From CATOSK01 sp963665735 (GTDB taxonomy: Bacteria; Chloroflexota; Dehalococcoidia; Lucifugimonadales; UBA3495), in contig OY762444.1 of NCBI GenBank assembly GCA_963665735.1, positions 248,001 through 312,000 of the forward strand: DNA of 64,000 bases, in the 5' to 3' direction. Positions 1-9,188 of the stretch are shown in pieces (position 1 is the first letter of the stretch; every line of letters begins with the position of its first letter). The translations under genes and the position numbers were made by a program. The notes under the pieces were generated by a model. That model saw only the letters and a program-made list of their open reading frames with translations. It made no database searches and was not told the DNA's origin.

Positions 1-79
1 CGCCTGTTATCGGAGTGTTCCATTATCCGGCGTGGCCTCCCTTACAGTTTATGAAGGTTGTCTCGCGGGGGTCAATTGG

Positions 80-1180
80 TCAACCATTTTGTTCTCCCAC
101 CAGTTGGGCTAAGGCGGTCAGCACGGCGTCGGTTTCGTGGGGCAGGCCGACGCTGATTCGGATGTAGTCGCGGAGGCGGTCGCTGCCGAAGTAGCGGAGG
201 AAAATGCCGCGGCTGCAAAGCCCTTCGAAGATTTCCTTGCCCCGTCCTTCGGGAAGCCGGCAGAGAATGAAATTGGCCCGGGACGGCCAGGCGTGGACGC
301 CGGGGATTTCGGCCAGGCGGGTCATCATGCGCTCCCGTTCCTGCACCAGGGACTGGACCCGGGACATCAACGTGGGCCGGTCGTCCAGGGAGGCCAGCAA
401 CGCGATTTCGGCGGCCCGGTTGACGTTGTAGGGCGGTTTCATGCCCATCATGGTGCCGGCTACTTCCGGGTGCATCACGCCGAGGCCCATGCGGAGGCCG
501 GCCAGGCCGGCCCACTTGCTGAAAGTCCGCAGCACCACCAGGTTGGGGTATTCGTCCAGCAGGGGGAGGACAGACTCGCCGCAAAATTCATAGTAGGTTT
601 CGTCCACCACTACGATAACGCCGGACTCCAGCAGGCCGAGGATTTGGGCTTCGGTGGCGATGTTGCCAGTGGGGTTGTTAGGGGAGGCCAGGAAGATGGC
701 CTTGGTGCCGGCGTTGACGGCCAGCTTGACAGCTTCCAGGTCAATCTCAAAGTCGTCGTCCCGGGGAACCGAGACGGGTTCGCCGCCCACCACTTCGGCG
801 TTGAAGGCGTACATTCCGAAGGTGGGGGTGGGAATGATGATGTTTTCGCCGGGGCCGACGAACATCCGCAGCAGCATATCTATCAGTTCGTCGCTGCCGT
901 TGCCGCAGACGATGCGTTCCGGGGATACTTCCAGATATTCGGCCAAGGCTTCGCGGAGGCGGCGCTGGTTGGGGTCGGGATAATGGTTGTAGTGCTGGAA
1001 GGAACCCAGGGCCTCAATCACCTTGGGGGACGGGCCGTAGGGGTTTTCGTTGCCGTTGAGCCGGATGACCTGCTCCGGGGGAATGCCGGCCTGCTCGGCC
1101 AGCGCCTCCATCGGGTCAACGCCCTGATAGGTGTTCAGGTGGCGCAGGTGGGGCAGAATCAGGTCCTGAACGCTGGTCAT
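80..1180 (-). CDS. hisC: Histidinol-phosphate aminotransferase HisC
   Basis: This 366-residue PLP enzyme transaminates imidazole-acetol phosphate with glutamate to give histidinol phosphate, in the cytoplasm. Visible motifs are the N-terminal NGNENPYGPS (about 42-51), ASPNNPTG (165-172), the VVDETYYEF strand, and the PLP-binding Lys222 in TFSKWAGLAGLRMG. The length is normal for the family. The ATG at 1180 is preceded by AGGAAAGG. It lies 29 bases downstream of hisD and is the last gene of the minus-strand his operon. A broad-specificity aminotransferase is possible in principle, but the his context makes HisC nearly certain. Confidence 0.96.
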   Translation of the reverse strand: MTSVQDLILPHLRHLNTYQGVDPMEALAEQAGIPPEQVIRLNGNENPYGPSPKVIEALGSFQHYNHYPDPNQRRLREALAEYLEVSPERIVCGNGSDELIDMLLRMFVGPGENIIIPTPTFGMYAFNAEVVGGEPVSVPRDDDFEIDLEAVKLAVNAGTKAIFLASPNNPTGNIATEAQILGLLESGVIVVVDETYYEFCGESVLPLLDEYPNLVVLRTFSKWAGLAGLRMGLGVMHPEVAGTMMGMKPPYNVNRAAEIALLASLDDRPTLMSRVQSLVQERERMMTRLAEIPGVHAWPSRANFILCRLPEGRGKEIFEGLCSRGIFLRYFGSDRLRDYIRISVGLPHETDAVLTALAQLVGEQNG

Positions 1181-1209
1181 GGCCTTTCCTCATTCTTAAC
1201 GGCGGCTGC

Positions 1210-2546
<1,337 letters not shown>

Positions 2547-2550
<4 letters not shown>

Positions 2551-3311
2551 TGGGACACCCCACCAAGATACTGTCGGGACTGGGCGATGGATTCTTCAAC
2601 GACGCGCCGGCAAAACTGGTCAACGTCCCATTCGGGAACCTTTTCGTAGGCCCGTTCCAGGCTGGCGGGCATATTGAGCAGGAACTGGTCAACCGCTTGC
2701 TGCACGTCGTCGTTATCGCGGTACATCCGGTTCAAGGCCCGCTTCAACCGCTCCCAACTGAAGTCCCAAGTAAGGAAGCGGGTCACCCATTGCTGCCATT
2801 CTTCCAGGACGGACGGTTCCAGGAAGTCAACCCTCACGGCGTCGCAGGAACCTGGCAGGACGTTGGCGGCGTGGGTCAATCCATCGTTGTCTTCCAGGAC
2901 AATACGGTCCATGTCCAACTGGAAGGCGCGATCCCAGATATGGCCCTCCAACTCCGAGCCGATGACGGCGCTTTCCGCCCCAAAGTGATTGTGGAACATG
3001 GTGGTTATCCAAACCTCATCGGCGGTCAGGTGGCTGACGTAACCCACCAGGAAGGAACGGGTTTGGGCTGACCTTTGGGCCGCTTCCTCGAGACCGGGAT
3101 ACTGGCGGAACATCCTTTGGGTGCCGCAACCCGATTCCCGGATGGAAAGAGGGACAAAATGGGTGCGCTGGCGATCCCATTTGGTCATGGCTCGCACGTC
3201 CGGGGCAGTGGAGCCGAGGAAACAACTGCCCAAGTTGTCGTGGACGGCGCCCCAATCCAACTCTTCGGCGACCCGGTGGGCCAGGTAGATGTGCATGGGA
3301 AGGTTGGGCAT
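2547..3311 (-). CDS. Zinc-dependent phospholipase C-like protein in the his operon
   Basis: This protein of about 254 residues starts at the ATG at 3311, one base after the hisG stop. The open frame extends upstream inside hisG, but that part is an antisense-like low-complexity translation and was discarded. The mature sequence has motifs of the PF00882 (zinc-dependent phospholipase C) fold: an N-terminal HIYLAHRVAEELD, GSTAPDVRAMTKWDR followed by THF, and GYVSHLTADEVW, all rich in His and Asp metal ligands. No signal peptide is visible, so it is probably cytoplasmic. It sits between hisG and hisD and overlaps hisD by four bases. A histidine-pathway role is not known for this family, and the substrate is unknown. 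Confidence 0.75.
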
Positions 3312-3312
3312 T

Positions 3313-4368
3313 TCAGACGCCAACCCCCAAAGTCGCGGACTGGGTGGCCCGTTCCGCGCTGTCCAGCAGTTGCCGGTAGGCCGCCGATTGTTGCTGGAAA
3401 AGGTAGCTGACCTGGGAGGCGGCGATGTCCACGCCACCGCAGTCGCGCAGGTGGTCAACGGCTTCCATCAGCAGGTCTTTGCGGATAATCAGGCTGACGC
3501 TGTACCAGGACTCTTCTTGAATGTTGTAAACCCGGGCCACGGTGGGGCCGCGCAGTCCGGCCAACTGGGTTCGGGCCAAAATAGTAGAGCTGACTTCCTC
3601 CGGGGAACCGCCCCGCACATTGGCGGTAAGGCGGTAGAAGGGGCCGGCCTGCAAGTGGGCTTCCAGCAATTCCATGAAGTAGCGGGCCAAGCGCAACCGT
3701 TGGGGCGATGCGGCCAAGGCTGCCGGATTGCCGATGACGCAGGCTTGGGAAGTCAACACGGTGCCGCCTTCCAGGGTTTTCAAGCGGTTTTCCCGCAAGG
3801 TGGTTCCGGTGGCGGTGATGTCGGCGATGAGGTCGGCGTAACCGGCGGTGGGGGCGGCTTCCAGCGCGCCGCTGGCGGCTACCACGGTAAAGAAGTTGAT
3901 TCCCCGGTCAAAAAGGTGCTGGCGCAGCAGTCGGGGATACTTGGAGGCAATGCGGAGCTGCGCCCCTTTTTCGTGGAACTCCAGGGCCAAGTCGGCCAAA
4001 TCGTCCAGCGATGTTACGTCAAGCCAGGCGTCAGGGACAGCCAGGACGAACTCGCACCGGCCATAGCCCAGGTCTTCAATCAGCGGGACGGCTTCATCTT
4101 CGCTGCGGCGGTATTCCAGCAGCCGGTCAAGGCCGGTAATTCCCATTTCCGCGCTGCCTTCCTGCACCTTGTGGGTGATGTCGGCGGTACGCTGGAATAG
4201 AACGTCCACGCCGGGCAATGACGGGATGTAGGCGGTGTAGCGGCGCGCGCTGGGGCGGCGCACGGTCAAGCCGCAGTCCTTGAGGAAGGACAGGGTGTCT
4301 TCGTAGAGTTCCCCGTCGCTGGGAATGACCAAGCGCAGGGCGGCGGATTTGGCGTTGTTGTCGTTCAT
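3313..4368 (-). CDS. hisG: ATP phosphoribosyltransferase HisG, long form
   Basis: This 351-residue enzyme condenses ATP with PRPP, the first step of histidine synthesis. The PRPP-binding loop is DITATGTTL (183-191), and GSAEMGITGLD (71-81) is typical of the catalytic domain. After residue about 255 there is an extra region resembling the HisG_C regulatory (ACT-like) domain: ANVRGGSPEEV, then LRGPTVARV, then WYSVSLIIRKDLLMEAVDHL. Length and this domain indicate the long, self-regulated form, although a hisZ gene lies just upstream; short HisG proteins are the usual HisZ partners. No strong ribosome-binding site precedes the ATG at 4368. Confidence 0.93.
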   Translation of the reverse strand: MNDNNAKSAALRLVIPSDGELYEDTLSFLKDCGLTVRRPSARRYTAYIPSLPGVDVLFQRTADITHKVQEGSAEMGITGLDRLLEYRRSEDEAVPLIEDLGYGRCEFVLAVPDAWLDVTSLDDLADLALEFHEKGAQLRIASKYPRLLRQHLFDRGINFFTVVAASGALEAAPTAGYADLIADITATGTTLRENRLKTLEGGTVLTSQACVIGNPAALAASPQRLRLARYFMELLEAHLQAGPFYRLTANVRGGSPEEVSSTILARTQLAGLRGPTVARVYNIQEESWYSVSLIIRKDLLMEAVDHLRDCGGVDIAASQVSYLFQQQSAAYRQLLDSAERATQSATLGVGV

Positions 4369-4662
4369 AACCGGACGTAAATTGCAGGGTGGATTGCGTC
4401 CCCGTTGGGTTGGGTTAATCCTACCTTGTCGGGGTTAAGACGGCAAGGGGGATAGTCGTTGCAGGGGGGCAATCGCGTATGAAATTCCATTACTATCTAC
4501 TGCGGGATGGGGATTCCGGCTTTCGCGGGAATGACGATACATTGTCCACAGCAACGGCGACGTTGCAATTCCGGTGGTGTAACTCCGTACAACGGCGGCC
4601 ATTACGATGCCGTGGGCAACCACAAGGGTTGCCCCTACACCTTGACCAGTCGAAAGGGAAGG
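4369..4662. repeat. hisZ-hisG intergenic region with R1 and palindromic repeats
   Basis: There is no convincing gene in these 294 bases. They hold an R1 copy (4511-4536, ATTCCGGC arm with GCGGGAAT on the other side, a hybrid of the two R1 subtypes) and a palindrome at 4613-4638 reading GGGCAACCACAAGGGTTGCC. The same palindrome recurs at 58767-58792. Confidence 0.6.
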
Positions 4663-5910
4663 TCAGGAGGAAAACGTGGAATCCTCAGCACCTTGGGGGG
4701 CGAGGGCCGCCAGGGTGTCCAGGTTGTAGGCAAATCCGAGGGCGGGAACGGGTGCCGGGCTGCCCAGGGCCAAGGCCAGCGGGTCGTAGCGGCCCCCGCC
4801 GCCGATGGGCGCAGGCCGGGACGGGTGCGAAACCTGGAAGATGATGCCGTTGTAGTAGGCAAAGCCGCGGGCCAAGCCAAAGTCAACGTGGAGGTCAACG
4901 CCCGCCAAGCCGTTCTGCCCCAGGATTTCCACCAACCGCAACAAGCGGTCAAGGGAAGAGGCGTCCGCCCCGGCGGTCTGGAGGATACGGCGGGCTTCCT
5001 GACAGGCGGTTTTCGGCGCGCCCTTGACTCCGGCCAAGTCTGACACCAGGGAAAAAGCGTGGTCAAGACGGGCCTGGTCGTCGCTGCCGCGGAGCTTACG
5101 GAGCAGCCGGTCAAGCACTTCGTCGGGCTGGCGTTGGCCCAATTCGGGGGTGTCGCCGTGACGCCAATGGAGGAAACCCCGCAGCACTTGGCGGGCCTGG
5201 TCGTCGTCCAAGCCGGCAATGGCGGGGGCAAGGTCATGGTTTTCCGGCCCTTGTCCGGTTATGTGAAGGTATTGAGCCCGGTCGCGAAAATCCCGGTTTC
5301 CATCGGGGCCGGAAGTAAGGCCGGGCAAGCTGTCGGCTAAGAAGGACTTGGCCCGGTCGGACAAGTCCAGGGTGTCCAAGAGCGCTTGCAACACTTGCAG
5401 GTCGGCCAACCGGATTTGGCAATTTTCGATGCCCAACTCCCGCAGCACGTGGGCGGCAAGACCGATTAACTCGGCGTCGGCCTGAACGGTGGTAGAGCCG
5501 ATAAGCTCGGCGCCAAGCTGGGTAAACTGGCCGCTGTCGTCGGAGTCGGGGCCGCCGAAACGAAAGACCGGGCCGGCGTAATGCCAACGGGCCGGCAGAT
5601 GCGCCGGGCCGGGGTCTTGCAGGTGTCGCACCATGATGGGGGCGGTAAATTCGGGGCGCAGGCTGACCTGGCGGCCGGCGGGGTCGAGGAAACTGAACAT
5701 CTGGGAGGCCATTTCGCCGCCGGACTTGCGGAGAAACAGGTCGGTGGGTTGGAGCACCGGCACGTCAATATAACGATAGCCGTATGAGGACAAGAGATTG
5801 AGGAGGCGGGCCTGTAGGTTGCGTTGGAAATCGCGGTTTTCCGGGGTTATGTCGCCCCGGTTGGCGGGCGGGTTGGTGGGGAGATTGGGTAGCGTCATTA
5901 GGGTTTGCAT
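4663..5910 (-). CDS. hisZ: ATP phosphoribosyltransferase regulatory subunit-like HisZ
   Basis: This 415-residue protein is a paralog of histidyl-tRNA synthetase without the anticodon-binding domain. HisZ normally forms an octamer with short HisG and confers histidine feedback. Visible class II features are DVPVLQPTDLF, a motif-2-like LRPEFTAPIMVRHLQ followed by RWHYAGPVFRFG, and GLARGFAYYNGIIFQV with a C-terminal IGGGGRYD. Position at the head of the his operon supports HisZ rather than HisS. The ATG at 5910 is used here; a second ATG four codons later (5898) is an alternative. Pairing with a long HisG is unusual. Confidence 0.85.
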   Translation of the reverse strand: MQTLMTLPNLPTNPPANRGDITPENRDFQRNLQARLLNLLSSYGYRYIDVPVLQPTDLFLRKSGGEMASQMFSFLDPAGRQVSLRPEFTAPIMVRHLQDPGPAHLPARWHYAGPVFRFGGPDSDDSGQFTQLGAELIGSTTVQADAELIGLAAHVLRELGIENCQIRLADLQVLQALLDTLDLSDRAKSFLADSLPGLTSGPDGNRDFRDRAQYLHITGQGPENHDLAPAIAGLDDDQARQVLRGFLHWRHGDTPELGQRQPDEVLDRLLRKLRGSDDQARLDHAFSLVSDLAGVKGAPKTACQEARRILQTAGADASSLDRLLRLVEILGQNGLAGVDLHVDFGLARGFAYYNGIIFQVSHPSRPAPIGGGGRYDPLALALGSPAPVPALGFAYNLDTLAALAPQGAEDSTFSS

Positions 5911-5959
5911 TGTAACCCAGGGCCGGAAAGCGGTTCAAGATTTTTTTACATCGTTGGGT

Positions 5960-6412
5960 AGCGTTCCGTTTCAGGTGGTTTTCTTGCATTGATGGGCAGG
6001 TATAAGCATCGTGGCGTTCCTGGATTCCGGCCTTCGCCGGAATGACGATCCCACCTTGGAAAAGCCCGGCGGGCCGGGCAGGACGATTGCAGAGTGTGGA
6101 TACCAACGCCACGGACAGGAATGTCCATGCCACCAGCCAAAGGTCTATGCTACGGACAGGACGGCCATGACCCCTACCTTGCAATCGTCCTGCTTCAACT
6201 CCGGTCGAGCGGATTGGGAAACTTATCCTACCGTCTCAGTACAGTAGGATTACTGGATTCCGGCCTTCGCCGGAATGACGGTTGAATCCCAAGAATCGCA
6301 GTTTCGCAATCGTCTGCCCGGCGGGCGTTTCTTGACACTGGTTTGGGGGCGTGGGTATCATCGGGCCGGCCTCATTGGGAGGACAATCAAGGTTGCCGGG
6401 GCGGAAAGGGAT
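5960..6412. repeat. Repeat-rich region upstream of hisZ and birA, with an inverted-repeat element
   Basis: There is no gene here. It contains an extended R1 copy (5960-6047), whose upstream 60 bases match 26931-26990 closely. It also contains a perfect 14-base inverted repeat, GCAGGACGATTGCA at 6078-6091 and its complement at 6180-6193, enclosing about 88 bases, and another R1 copy (6253-6281). GGAAAGGG at about 6402 serves birA. Confidence 0.6.
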
Positions 6413-7207
6413 ATGCCGAGCAATTTGGTTTCCCAGGGGTTGCGGCGGGGTTTATACACCCGCTTGGTGGGACGACGAATTCTATACTTTCACGAACTGG
6501 ACTCCACCATGAACCAGGCCGCGCTGGAGGCTGAAAATGGCGCCCAGGAAGGCACGGTGGTTGTCGCCGAAACGCAGTCGGCCAGCCGGGGACGGCACGG
6601 ACGCAGTTGGATTTCCCGTCCGGGCAACCTGTACTGCTCGACGCTTTTCTATCCCACGCTGGACCAACTGCGCTTTCTGAGTTGTCTGGCCGGGGTGGCA
6701 GCGGCGCGGGCCATACGCCGGACTACCGGACTCCAGCCGCGGTTGAAGTGGCCCAACGACGTGCTGTTGGAGGGCCGGAAAACCGCCGGCGTTCTGGTGG
6801 AAAGCGTGGTTGAAGGCCAGGACGTGAAATTCGCCGTGGTTGGAATCGGGGTCAATGTCAACCTGGACCCGGAGGAACTGGCCGGGCTGCCGGTGGCGGC
6901 TACCAGCCTGCGGGAAGCCACGGGCGGCGAGGAAGTGGCCCGGGATGAACTTCTGGTGCGCTTGCTACACGAACTTGACGCCCTTTACCGGGAACTTTTG
7001 CAGGGCCAGACGCCCTTGGAGGAGTGGAAGGGGCTGCTGGATACGCTGGGGCGGGAAGTAGCCGCGGTGTCCGGCCAGGAACGGTACGAAGGTGTAGCCG
7101 TGGGGGTGGACAGCGTGGGCAACCTGCGGGTCAAGCTGGAAGGCGGCAAGGTCGTTACCCTCAGCGCGGAAGAGGTTACCGTTCAGGGAGCGGCAGTCGG
7201 AAACTGA
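6413..7207 (+). CDS. birA: Biotin-[acetyl-CoA-carboxylase] ligase BirA
   Basis: This protein of about 264 residues activates biotin with ATP and transfers it to the Lys of carboxyl carrier proteins. Family motifs seen are HELDSTMNQA, the biotinyl-AMP loop GRHGRSWISRPGNLYCS, LKWPNDVLLEGRKTAGVLVE and GIGVNVN, followed by a small C-terminal SH3-like domain. There is no N-terminal winged helix, so it is a monofunctional (group I) ligase without the repressor domain. The start at 6413 is chosen because GGAAAGGG lies just upstream and the sequence before it is repeat-derived. An SDR gene follows 59 bases downstream on the same strand. Confidence 0.93.
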   Translation: MPSNLVSQGLRRGLYTRLVGRRILYFHELDSTMNQAALEAENGAQEGTVVVAETQSASRGRHGRSWISRPGNLYCSTLFYPTLDQLRFLSCLAGVAAARAIRRTTGLQPRLKWPNDVLLEGRKTAGVLVESVVEGQDVKFAVVGIGVNVNLDPEELAGLPVAATSLREATGGEEVARDELLVRLLHELDALYRELLQGQTPLEEWKGLLDTLGREVAAVSGQERYEGVAVGVDSVGNLRVKLEGGKVVTLSAEEVTVQGAAVGN

Positions 7208-7266
7208 AGGGCGGACTTAGGACCTACCTACACTCACGGCGAGTAAGGATAAGTTGAGGCGGGGCA

Positions 7267-8076
7267 ATGCTGGAACGGCTTAGCTTGGATGGCAAGGTGG
7301 TGGTCATTACCGGCGGCGGCACCGGGTTGGGGTTGGCGATGGCGCGGGCGTTGGCCCGGGCCGGGGCCAACCTGGTCATTGCCGGACGGCGGGCCGGGCC
7401 GATTGAGGATGCGGCGGCGGAAGTGGTGGCACTGGGCCGGGAGGCGTTGGCGATTTCCACCGATGTCAGCGATTCGGCGCAGGTGGACAACCTGATTCAA
7501 GCGACGCTGGAACGGTTCGGGCAGATTGACGTTTTGATAAACAACGCGGCCCTGGTGTCGGAAAACGTGCGGAAACCCATCTGGGAAATCACCGACGACG
7601 AATGGCGGGGGGCGATGAACGTCAACATGGACGGGGCGTTTTACTGCGCGCGGGCGGCGGCCAAGCCGATGGCGGAACGGGGCAAGGGCAAGATAATCAA
7701 CGTGGCCTCCGGGTTTGGGCTGCGGGGCGGGCGCGACATTTATATGTACTGTTGCAGCAAGGGGGCGGTCATCCAGCTTACGCGGGTGCTGTCGTTCAGC
7801 CTGGCCCGGCACGGAATCACGGCCAACACCATTGCGCCGGGGTTCATTCCCACCCGCAGCACCGATGTTGATATGCGGAACACTTTGCCGCCGTCGGGGG
7901 ACTTCCTGCCCATCGGCAAGCTGGGTGTGCCGGAGGACTTGGGGCCGGTGGCGGTGTTTCTGGCGTCGGAGGCGTCGGATTACATGACCGGGGAAATGAT
8001 TATCGTTGACGGGGGCGGATTGGCCGGCGGAATTTCGCCCACGGGACACGCGCCGGTTGCGGCGTTGGAAGATTAG
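7267..8076 (+). CDS. SDR-family NAD(P)-dependent oxidoreductase
   Basis: This 269-residue classical short-chain dehydrogenase/reductase has the cofactor motif TGGGTGLG (15-22), NNA (92-94), catalytic Ser148 and the active-site pair Tyr161/Lys165 in YCCSK. The C-terminus carries the usual DGGGLAGG loop. It could oxidise a hydroxyacyl or sugar-type alcohol, but the sequence does not fix the substrate. The ATG at 7267 follows GAGGCGGGGCA. A second, degenerate SDR gene follows on the same strand across a MITE-like element. Confidence 0.88.
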   Translation: MLERLSLDGKVVVITGGGTGLGLAMARALARAGANLVIAGRRAGPIEDAAAEVVALGREALAISTDVSDSAQVDNLIQATLERFGQIDVLINNAALVSENVRKPIWEITDDEWRGAMNVNMDGAFYCARAAAKPMAERGKGKIINVASGFGLRGGRDIYMYCCSKGAVIQLTRVLSFSLARHGITANTIAPGFIPTRSTDVDMRNTLPPSGDFLPIGKLGVPEDLGPVAVFLASEASDYMTGEMIIVDGGGLAGGISPTGHAPVAALED

Positions 8077-8080
8077 GGGG

Positions 8081-8243
8081 GTGTCGTCATATTGGCCGTC
8101 TCACCAGCGGAGGCCGGTATCCAGGGTTCCTTGCCCATACGGACGTTGTTATGTGCTTCGGATTTCTGGATTCCGGCTTTCGCCGGAATGACGGGAACAG
8201 GCACCGGCATACTTCCGTCCTCGATTTGACGACACCCCCTAGC
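8081..8243. mobile_element. MITE-like element C, copy 1
   Basis: About 160 bases bounded by GTGTCGTCA (8081-8089) and its inverse TGACGACAC (8227-8235), followed by CCCCTAGC. It encloses an R1 palindrome (8161-8193) preceded by TATCCAGGGTTCCTTGCCCA. A diverged second copy is at 37278-37465 with the same order of parts. No coding capacity is visible, so it would be non-autonomous. Confidence 0.5.
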
Positions 8244-8296
8244 CCGGCAGCACCGCCGGTACCGAGTCCAGTTAGCCCAGTTTAAGGAGATGTTGG

Positions 8297-9052
8297 ATGC
8301 CCGTTTTGCCGGAGTTTAACTTGTCGGGAAGAACGGCGGTCTTTGCCACCGCCGGGGGCGATGAAGGGCCACTGCTGGCGTCGGCATTGGCGGAGGCTGG
8401 GGCGTCGGTGTTCGTGGCGGCCCGGACGCAAGGGCTGCTGGACAAGACGCTGGCCGCGCTTGGGACGGGCGAACACGGGGGTACGGTTTCCCGCCTGGAC
8501 TCGGCGGCGGAGGTGGAGCGGGTCATGGCGGAGTTGGCGGCGTCCCACGGCGAGGCGGATATTCTGGTCAATGACCCGCGGAGTTTCCTGGCCAAGCCGT
8601 TGACGGAAATTTCATGGGAGGAATGGGAAGAGATACAGGCGCGGAACCTGCGCGGGCCGTTTATGTTATGTCAAGCGCTAGGCCGGCGGATGGTGGAACG
8701 GGGATACGGCAGAATCGTCAACGTGGTGTCGGTGATGGCGGAGCGGGGGGTGATTAACTGCTCGGCGTATGCGGCGACGCAGGCCGGGCTGCTGTCGCTG
8801 ACCCGCTCGCTGGCGGTGGAGTGGGGGAGGCACAACGTCCGGGCCAACGCCTTGGGGATTGGGTGGACGTTGGCGGAGGATGTTCCGCCGGAAGTCCAGC
8901 AGGAAGAGTTGCTGGTGCGGTACACCCCGCTGCGGCGGAAGGGCCACCCCCGGGACATCGGGGGGTTGCTGGTTTACCTTTGTTCGGAAGCCTGCGATTA
9001 CGCCACGGGACAGCCCATTTACGTTGACGGGGGCTTGAACGCTCACCCTTAG
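8297..9052 (+). CDS. SDR-like protein without the catalytic lysine
   Basis: This 251-residue protein has the SDR fold. Ser145 (VNVVSVMAERG) and Tyr158 are in place, and the C-terminus ends with the standard YATGQPIYVDGG loop. The active-site YxxxK reads YAATQ, with Gln162 (codon CAG) in place of Lys. The N-terminal glycine motif is also altered (ATAGGDEGPL), and the usual NNAG is NDP. The reading frame is intact and codon use matches its neighbours, so it is not an obvious pseudogene. It may be a non-catalytic or altered-chemistry paralog. AAGGAGATG lies about 10 bases before the ATG. Confidence 0.8.
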   Translation: MPVLPEFNLSGRTAVFATAGGDEGPLLASALAEAGASVFVAARTQGLLDKTLAALGTGEHGGTVSRLDSAAEVERVMAELAASHGEADILVNDPRSFLAKPLTEISWEEWEEIQARNLRGPFMLCQALGRRMVERGYGRIVNVVSVMAERGVINCSAYAATQAGLLSLTRSLAVEWGRHNVRANALGIGWTLAEDVPPEVQQEELLVRYTPLRRKGHPRDIGGLLVYLCSEACDYATGQPIYVDGGLNAHP

Positions 9053-9188
9053 GGGTGCTTAGAAACTATCTCAAAATATAACGGACGCCCTCCAGTGGTA
9101 GGAAATCCCCCACATTGCAATGCTTTGGCCCCCTTTACAGAGGGGGAGACACAGGGCGACTTACGTTTCGGGCAGTTTCTTGTTCCCG

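Noticed and set aside
5911..6412. A His-rich leader peptide before the histidine operon
   Set aside because: I looked for runs of His codons on the minus strand upstream of hisZ and found none.
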